This document shows positions 5,756 to 9,752 of a stretch of 9,752 bases of DNA, piece by piece. This DNA is from an uncultured Phascolarctobacterium sp. GTDB lineage: Bacteria; Bacillota; Negativicutes; Acidaminococcales; Acidaminococcaceae. The stretch covers positions 1 to 9,752 of the forward strand of contig CAMFET010000022.1 in NCBI GenBank assembly GCA_945949475.1, written 5' to 3'. Positions within the stretch are counted from its first letter, which is position 1; each line of letters opens with the position of its first letter. The position numbers and the translations under genes were made by a program. The notes under the pieces are model-generated. The model was not told the DNA's origin. It ran no database searches and saw only the letters and a list, made by a program, of their open reading frames with translations.

Positions 5756-6754
5756 ATGCGTAAGCGTATTTTAGAATTATTGCGTAATAATGGGGGAGAG
5801 CCTGTGAGCGGTGAAGAAATTTCTCGCCAGCTAGAGGTTTCGCGCACAGCTATTTGGAAGCATATTCAAACCTTGAAAAACGAAGGCTATGATATAGAAT
5901 CAGTACCCAAAAAGGGTTATATTTTGAAGGAGGCCCCTAATCGCCTTTTCCCGCAGGAAATTTTATCAAGACTGCAGACTAAATGGTTGGGACGCAATAT
6001 CTGCTACCGCGATAGTGTTGATTCTAGCAATAACCTAGCCAAGGCTTTGGCTAACGAGGGCTGCGAGAACGGCCTTTTAGTTGTGGCCGAGGAGCAGGGC
6101 GCCGGCAAGGGGCGCTTATCCCGTGGCTGGATTTCTCCCTATGCTAAGGGAATTTGGTTTAGTGTGGTTTTGAAGCCGCCCTTTTTGCCCCAGGAAGCAA
6201 GCAAATGCACACTCTTGGCTGCGGTAGCTGTGGTAAAGGCTATCAACAAAATCGCCGGTGTGCATGCTGCAATTAAATGGCCCAATGATGTTTTGCTTTT
6301 AGGTCGCAAGCTGGTGGGTATTCTCACCGAAATGAATGCAGAATTTGGCCATATTAATTATGTGGTTATTGGCACGGGCATTAATACTAATGCGACTCCG
6401 GATGATTATCCTGATGAGGTGAAGAGCCTAGCTGTTTCCGTTTGTGATGCTGCTACAGAGTCCTTTACTAGAGTGCAGCTTTTGTGCGATATTCTGAAAA
6501 ACATGGAGGATTTGTACGAAACAGCTGTTAAGGAGGGCTTTGGCCCTGTTTTGGACGAGTGGCGCAAATATTCCTGCACCTTGGGGCAGGAGGTAAAGGT
6601 AATTGCTCCGGATATGACGTATTACGGCACTGCAGTGGATATTGACGAGGAAGGGCTTTTGATTGTGCGCAAGGAGAACGGTGCTCTGGAAAAGGTTGTA
6701 GCCGGTGATGTTTCTATTCGTCCCGCAGCAGCAAAGGGTGGAGCTTACGCATAA
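5756..6754 (+). CDS. birA: bifunctional biotin-[acetyl-CoA-carboxylase] ligase / biotin operon repressor
   Basis: The protein has 332 residues, the usual length for group II BirA. An N-terminal winged helix-turn-helix (1-~62) contains GEEISRQLEVSRTAIWKHIQTLKNEGYDIE ending in a KKGYIL wing (first given as residues ~20-45). The catalytic domain has the biotinoyl-AMP loop as GAGKGRLSRGW (115-125), KWPNDVLL with Lys174, and RKLVGILTEM. A C-terminal SH3-like domain (~275-332) closes the protein. It makes biotinoyl-5'-AMP from biotin and ATP and attaches biotin to carboxylase/decarboxylase carrier domains. The HTH indicates it also represses transcription, and a BirA-like operator lies in its own promoter. 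ATG 5756 follows GGAGG by 8 bp. No biotin synthesis or transport gene is in the window. Confidence 0.96.
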   Translation: MRKRILELLRNNGGEPVSGEEISRQLEVSRTAIWKHIQTLKNEGYDIESVPKKGYILKEAPNRLFPQEILSRLQTKWLGRNICYRDSVDSSNNLAKALANEGCENGLLVVAEEQGAGKGRLSRGWISPYAKGIWFSVVLKPPFLPQEASKCTLLAAVAVVKAINKIAGVHAAIKWPNDVLLLGRKLVGILTEMNAEFGHINYVVIGTGINTNATPDDYPDEVKSLAVSVCDAATESFTRVQLLCDILKNMEDLYETAVKEGFGPVLDEWRKYSCTLGQEVKVIAPDMTYYGTAVDIDEEGLLIVRKENGALEKVVAGDVSIRPAAAKGGAYA

Positions 6755-6776
6755 AAGAAAATCTTGGAATTATTCT

Positions 6777-6803
6777 TGCATTCTGCTGACTTTGTGGTAA
6801 AAT
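6777..6803 (+). promoter_or_regulatory. candidate coaX promoter
   Basis: In the 109-bp gap after birA, TTGCAT (6777-6782) lies 15 bp before TAAAAT (6798-6803), preceded by TGG (extended -10). The leader then carries a small hairpin CGGAA (6834-6838) / TTCCG (6846-6850) immediately before the AGGAGGA ribosome-binding site (6851-6857). No terminator separates birA and coaX, so read-through from birA is also likely. Confidence 0.45.
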
Positions 6804-6863
6804 AATAAAGGCTTTGCGGCCGTATTTTTAAGGCGGAAATCGCACTTCCGAGGAGGATTTGAG

Positions 6864-7640
6864 ATGTTACTAGTAATTGATGTAGGTAATACCAACGTTG
6901 TTGCCGGTGTTTTTGATGATAAAGAGCTAAAGGTGCATTGGCGTTTCTCCACTGACCGCTCTAAAACTGCAGATGAGTTTGGTATTATGCTGCGTAGTAT
7001 GTTCGATTATAGCGACGTGGAAATGAGCAAAATCGATTCCATCATTATTTCCAGCGTAGTACCTCCGGTGCTGATTCCGCTGTGCCACATGTGCGAGCGC
7101 TATTTTGGCATTAAGCCTATGGTTGTTGGCCCTGGCATTAAAAACGGCATTTTTATTCGCTACGATAATCCTAAAGAGGTTGGCGCTGACCGTATTGTTA
7201 ACGCTGTAGCTGCTTTTCATAAATATGCTCATTTGAATCGACCCATGATTATTTTGGACTTTGGTACTGCTAATACCTTCTGTGCCTTGCTGCCCACCGG
7301 TGAATATTTAGGTGGTGCTATTGCTCCTGGCATTGGTATTTCTACCGAGGCCTTGTTCCAGCGTGCAGCTAAGCTGCCTCGTATTGAGCTGGTTAAGCCT
7401 AAAACTGTCATTTGTCGCAACACAGTTAGCTCCATGCAGGCTGGCGCTATTTATGGCTTTGTAGGCCAGATGGAGGGCATTGTTAATCATATGAAGAAGG
7501 AGCTGGGTGGGGATGCGTTTGTAATCGCTACCGGCGGCTTTGCCAATACGATGGCTTCCGAGTCCGACTGCATCGATGTGATTGAGCCGTTCCTGACGCT
7601 TGATGGTTTGCGTATTTTGTACGAGAAGAACGCGAAGTAG
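6864..7640 (+). CDS. coaX: type III pantothenate kinase
   Basis: This 258-residue protein, normal family length, catalyses ATP-dependent phosphorylation of pantothenate, the first step of coenzyme A synthesis. It has the ASKHA fold landmarks: LVIDVGNTN (Asp6 to Asn11, phosphate-1 loop), GADRIVNAVAA (Gly107-Arg110, pantothenate site), LDFGTANTF (Asp132-Thr138, phosphate-2 loop; most relatives read DFGTATT, here Asn137), GGAIAPGIGIS, and ATGGFA near the C-terminus (adenosine region). Type III enzymes need a monovalent cation such as K+ or NH4+ and are not inhibited by CoA (family knowledge). ATG 6864 follows AGGAGGA by about 6 bp. The birA-coaX order is common in Firmicutes. Confidence 0.96.
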   Translation: MLLVIDVGNTNVVAGVFDDKELKVHWRFSTDRSKTADEFGIMLRSMFDYSDVEMSKIDSIIISSVVPPVLIPLCHMCERYFGIKPMVVGPGIKNGIFIRYDNPKEVGADRIVNAVAAFHKYAHLNRPMIILDFGTANTFCALLPTGEYLGGAIAPGIGISTEALFQRAAKLPRIELVKPKTVICRNTVSSMQAGAIYGFVGQMEGIVNHMKKELGGDAFVIATGGFANTMASESDCIDVIEPFLTLDGLRILYEKNAK

Positions 7641-7646
7641 AAAATC

Positions 7647-7737
7647 GTCCATAAAGCACCATCTACTGCGTTGCGCCTCCTAGGAGTATTGACCATACGC
7701 CGTCGTCGGCGCGCCTTGTATTTGGTACTTTCTGAAC
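7647..7737. repeat. REP/MITE-like imperfect inverted-repeat element downstream of coaX
   Basis: The left arm 7647-7677 (GTCCATAAAGCACCA..., ending GCGCC) and the reverse complement of the right arm 7708-7737 (GTTCAGAAAGTACCA..., ending GGCGCGCC) match at most positions over ~30 bp. The centre holds the perfect palindrome CTCCTAGGAG (7677-7686), a GTAT/ATAC mini-hairpin (7686-7698) and GCCG-TCGT-CGGC (7699-7710). It is GC-rich against its surroundings and has no open frame. It starts 6 bp after the coaX stop and ends before the terminator. The layout resembles short non-autonomous palindromic repeats mobilised in trans. Copy number cannot be judged here. Confidence 0.6.
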
Positions 7738-7764
7738 GATTGTAATATACTATGATAAGTTTTT

Positions 7765-7791
7765 AGCCCGCTGTTATGCGGGCTTTTGTTT
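7765..7791 (+). terminator. intrinsic terminator of the birA-coaX unit
   Basis: AGCCCGC (7765-7771) pairs with GCGGGCT (7778-7784) with a 6-nt loop (TGTTAT), followed by TTTGTTT. The opposite strand has A-residues after the stem, so it acts on rightward transcripts only. Confidence 0.88.
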
Positions 7792-7816
7792 ATAGAATTT
7801 TTATAAAATAAACAGT

Positions 7817-7989
7817 AAATATAACATCCTTCCGCTCAGATGGATTTCTTACGCCAATTTCGTTGGGAACAACAACGAAGCTGCGGTCAGAATTTGTTCG
7901 CAAAAAGCTTTTGGTTTTCGAGACACTTGCTTCTGTTGTTCCAGCAACTCATTGGCTAAAATCCATATTCGCTCCAGTATATTATATTT
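7817..7989 (-). repeat. structured repeat / candidate non-coding RNA, copy B, antisense between coaX and dusB
   Basis: Read on the minus strand, this 173-bp element is homologous to copy A at 1356-1526. The terminal helix AAATATAA/TTATATTT uses 7982-7989 and 7817-7824. The internal loop CTGGAGCGAAT/GAGCGGAAGG, TGGATTT/AAATCCA, GCCAAT/ATTGGC, the GA/GAA loop, GTTG/CAAC, the CT bulge, GGAACAAC/GTTGTTCC and GAAGC/GCTTC follow in the same order. The 57-bp core (7877-7933) again contains TCGAAAACCAAAAG and GCGAACAAATT, about 48 of 58 hand-aligned columns identical to copy A. The arms differ from copy A but stay complementary. Its right end abuts the dusB promoter. A spurious upstream extension of the dusB frame runs through it. 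Confidence 0.8.
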
Positions 7990-8014
7990 GCTGTTTTTTG
8001 CTAGTTGTTATAAA
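7988..8014 (+). promoter_or_regulatory. candidate dusB promoter
   Basis: An extended -10, TG-T-TATAAA (8006-8014), lies 15 bp after TTGCTG (7988-7993). The upstream gene is closed by a terminator at 7765-7791, so dusB needs a promoter here. The -35 region touches the terminal helix of structured element B. Confidence 0.45.
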
Positions 8015-8030
8015 TTGTTTGGAGTTACAC

Positions 8031-9047
8031 ATGCAAATTGGTGAAATAAAATTAGATGCGCCACTGGTGCTGGCCCCGATGGCGGGCATAACGGATTTGC
8101 CCTTTCGGGTAATTTGCCGTCGCTTAGGCTGCGGCATGACCGTTTCCGAAATGGTCAGCGCTAAGGGGCTGCTGTATAAAAATGTGAAGACGACTGAGAT
8201 GCTACGCATTGACGAGGGTGAGCGGCCTACTGCCATTCAGCTTTTTGGCAGTGTTCCTGAGGAACTGGCAGCTGCGGCTAAGCAGGTTGAGGCCAGTGGC
8301 GCCGATATCATAGATTTCAATATGGGCTGTCCCGTGCCGAAGATTGTCAATAATGGCGAGGGCTCTGCTTTGATGAAAAATCCTGAGCTTGCCTATGAGG
8401 TTTTGGCCGCGATGGTAGAAGCAGTAAAGATTCCTGTGACTGTAAAATTTCGCGCGGGCTGGGATGATGAGCATCGTAACGCAGTGGAGATTGCTTTGGC
8501 TGCAGAGCGTGCCGGCGTGGCAGCAGTAGCTGTGCACGGACGTACGCGCCAACAGTTTTATGAGGGCAAGGCGGACTGGAGTATTATTGCTGATGTAAAG
8601 CGGGCGGTGCAGATTCCTGTCTTTGGTAATGGTGATATTTTTAGTGTAGCTGATGGTCTGCGCATGCTAGAACAAACTGGGGTTGATGGCCTGATGATTG
8701 GCCGTGGTGCCGATGGCAACCCCTGGCTTTTTACGCAACTTAAGGCGGCGCTGGCTGGCAAGCCTATGCCGGCAGCGCCAACTTTGGATGAGCGCTTAGA
8801 TTTGGCGGCGGAGCATTTACAAATGCTTATTGATTACAAGGGCGAGATAATTTCGGTAAAAGAAATGCGTCGTCATATTTCGGCTTATTTAAAGGGCCTG
8901 CCCCATGCAGCAGAATTTAGAGGTCGCTTTCATAAGCTTGATACCCAAAAGCAGTTCTTAGCTTTGCTAGCAGAATATCGCCAATGTGCACATAATTATT
9001 ATGAACAAGAAAAACATTTTGCATCTCCCATTGTAGAAAAGCGCTAA
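8031..9047 (+). CDS. dusB: tRNA-dihydrouridine synthase, DusB type
   Basis: This 338-residue FMN-dependent enzyme reduces specific uridines in tRNA D-loops using NADPH. TIM-barrel landmarks are LAPMAGITDLPFR near the N-terminus, NMGCPVPKI with catalytic Cys100, VTVKFRAGW, VHGRTRQQFYEGKADW, PVFGNGDI and GLMIGRGADGNPWLF (FMN phosphate site). A helical C-terminal domain follows from ~245, containing KEMRRHISAYLKGLP. I chose ATG 8031, six bases after GGAG, because the family begins almost directly with the barrel (GxxxLDAPLVLAPMAGIT). The frame stays open upstream to 7863, but the extra 56 residues come from structured element B and have no family counterpart. It follows birA and coaX, a common gene order in Firmicutes. 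Confidence 0.95.
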   Translation: MQIGEIKLDAPLVLAPMAGITDLPFRVICRRLGCGMTVSEMVSAKGLLYKNVKTTEMLRIDEGERPTAIQLFGSVPEELAAAAKQVEASGADIIDFNMGCPVPKIVNNGEGSALMKNPELAYEVLAAMVEAVKIPVTVKFRAGWDDEHRNAVEIALAAERAGVAAVAVHGRTRQQFYEGKADWSIIADVKRAVQIPVFGNGDIFSVADGLRMLEQTGVDGLMIGRGADGNPWLFTQLKAALAGKPMPAAPTLDERLDLAAEHLQMLIDYKGEIISVKEMRRHISAYLKGLPHAAEFRGRFHKLDTQKQFLALLAEYRQCAHNYYEQEKHFASPIVEKR

Positions 9048-9059
9048 ATATGTTACAAT
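9031..9059 (+). promoter_or_regulatory. possible promoter for the quinate dehydrogenase-like gene
   Basis: TTGTAG (9031-9036) is spaced 17 bp from TACAAT (9054-9059), which has an upstream TG-T (extended -10). It overlaps the last codons of dusB. With only 49 bp between the genes and no terminator, read-through from dusB is an alternative. Confidence 0.35.
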
Positions 9060-9096
9060 AATATTTTGTTAAAGATACCTGTAGGGAGTATGGATT

Positions 9097-9752
9097 ATGG
9101 GAGAAAGTAAGCAAATAAAGCATATTATCAGCATTAGCCTTGGCTCCTCCAAACGAGATGCTAGTGCGATGCTGGAGCTTGCCGGACAAAAAGTGCATAT
9201 CGAGCGCCGTGGTACTGATGGCGATTTTAACAAAGCACGACTGCTTATGGAGCAGTGGGACGGCAAGGTTGATGCTATGGGACTTGGCGGTACGGACCTT
9301 TATGTTTATGCTGGCAAGGAGCGTTACACCTTTCGTGAGTCTGCACACTTGATAGCTAACGTGCACCATACTCCGGTTTTAGATGGTAGTGGACTAAAAA
9401 ATTCCTTGGAGCGCAAGGTTATTCACGATTTGGCAGCAGGGCATGAGCTGCCTATCAAGGGCAGCAAGGTGCTTTTGGTTTGTGCTGTGGACCGCTTTGG
9501 CATGGCAGAGGCTTTGCTAGAGACTGGTGCTAAGGTAACCTTTGGTGACTTAATTTTTGGACTCAATATCAATAAACCACTTTATTCACTCAAGGCTTTG
9601 TCTTGGTGGGCTAAGCTATTAGCTCCCATAGTGACCAAGCTCCCTGTGAGCTGGTTTTACCCAATGGGTAAGGAGCAGGAAAAAAGAGTGCCGCGTCATC
9701 CGGAATATTTCCGTGAGAGCGATATTATAGCAGGCGATTTTCATTATATTAA
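9097..9752 (+). CDS. quinate 5-dehydrogenase-like conserved protein, N-terminal part (3' end outside window)
   Basis: An open frame of 218 complete codons runs off the right edge without a stop. The start ATG 9097 follows GGGAG by 8 bp; an ATG at 9090 is in another frame and stops after six codons. Recognisable stretches are ISISLGSSKRDAS, the IERRGTDGDF segment, GKVDAMGLGGTDLYVYAG, YTFRESA and PVLDGSGLKNSLER, then VLLVCAVDRFGMAEALLETGAKVTFGD (quoted as residues ~127-153), which looks like a nucleotide-binding beta-alpha-beta unit although no classical GxGxxG is visible. This pattern matches proteins of anaerobic Firmicutes usually annotated as quinate 5-dehydrogenase. That label rests on weak similarity to the shikimate/quinate dehydrogenase superfamily, and I would not infer quinate metabolism from it. 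It is cytoplasmic by appearance. Confidence 0.75.
   Translation, partial: MGESKQIKHIISISLGSSKRDASAMLELAGQKVHIERRGTDGDFNKARLLMEQWDGKVDAMGLGGTDLYVYAGKERYTFRESAHLIANVHHTPVLDGSGLKNSLERKVIHDLAAGHELPIKGSKVLLVCAVDRFGMAEALLETGAKVTFGDLIFGLNINKPLYSLKALSWWAKLLAPIVTKLPVSWFYPMGKEQEKRVPRHPEYFRESDIIAGDFHYI

Noticed and set aside
7982..8009. Minus-strand promoter for element B (TATAAT at 7986-7981)
   Set aside because: The -10 is perfect, but the matching -35 (AACAAC) is very poor and the start would fall inside the fold rather than at its 5' end, so I did not list it as a feature.
7863..8030. Upstream extension of dusB by 56 residues
   Set aside because: The extension translates structured element B, has no counterpart in Dus proteins, and ATG 8031 has its own GGAG site.

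Overview
The window looks like chromosomal housekeeping DNA from a Negativicutes-type Firmicute, possibly an Acidaminococcaceae/Phascolarctobacterium-like anaerobe. I base this on gene content and protein style: a split cobalamin-dependent methionine synthase, a birA-coaX-dusB neighbourhood, a quinate 5-dehydrogenase-like protein of anaerobic Firmicutes, Gram-positive-style Shine-Dalgarno sites and moderate GC. The genus is inference. All genes are on the + strand and codon use looks uniform. I see no prophage, insertion sequence with a transposase, CRISPR array, tRNA or rRNA.

Left third (1-3943): methionine and one-carbon metabolism. It holds the C-terminal part of metF (5,10-methylene-THF reductase), a stand-alone MetH reactivation-domain protein, and a short MetH (788 aa) that lacks that reactivation domain. 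MetF makes 5-methyl-THF, MetH uses it to methylate homocysteine through cobalamin, and the small protein supplies the missing reductive-methylation domain. A strong hairpin terminator closes the unit.

Middle (3944-5649): a free-standing DASS/SLC13-type membrane transporter with its own promoter and terminator. Its first sodium-site motif is unusual.

Right part (5650-9752): birA (biotin ligase/repressor) behind a promoter that overlaps a BirA-type operator, then coaX (type III pantothenate kinase), dusB (tRNA-dihydrouridine synthase) and a quinate 5-dehydrogenase-like gene that runs off the window. CoaX and dusB are separated by a REP/MITE-like inverted repeat, a terminator and a second structured element.

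The most striking non-coding signal is a pair of homologous elements of about 172 bp: copy A at 1356-1526 (+, in the metH leader) and copy B at 7817-7989 (-, antisense, between coaX and dusB). Both fold into one long interrupted hairpin around a conserved 57-nt core containing TCGAAAACCAAAAG and GCGAACAAATT. Their arms differ in sequence but keep pairing through several compensatory base-pair changes. I cannot match the fold to a known RNA family. It is the best candidate here for an undescribed structured RNA or RNA/DNA-hairpin repeat family.
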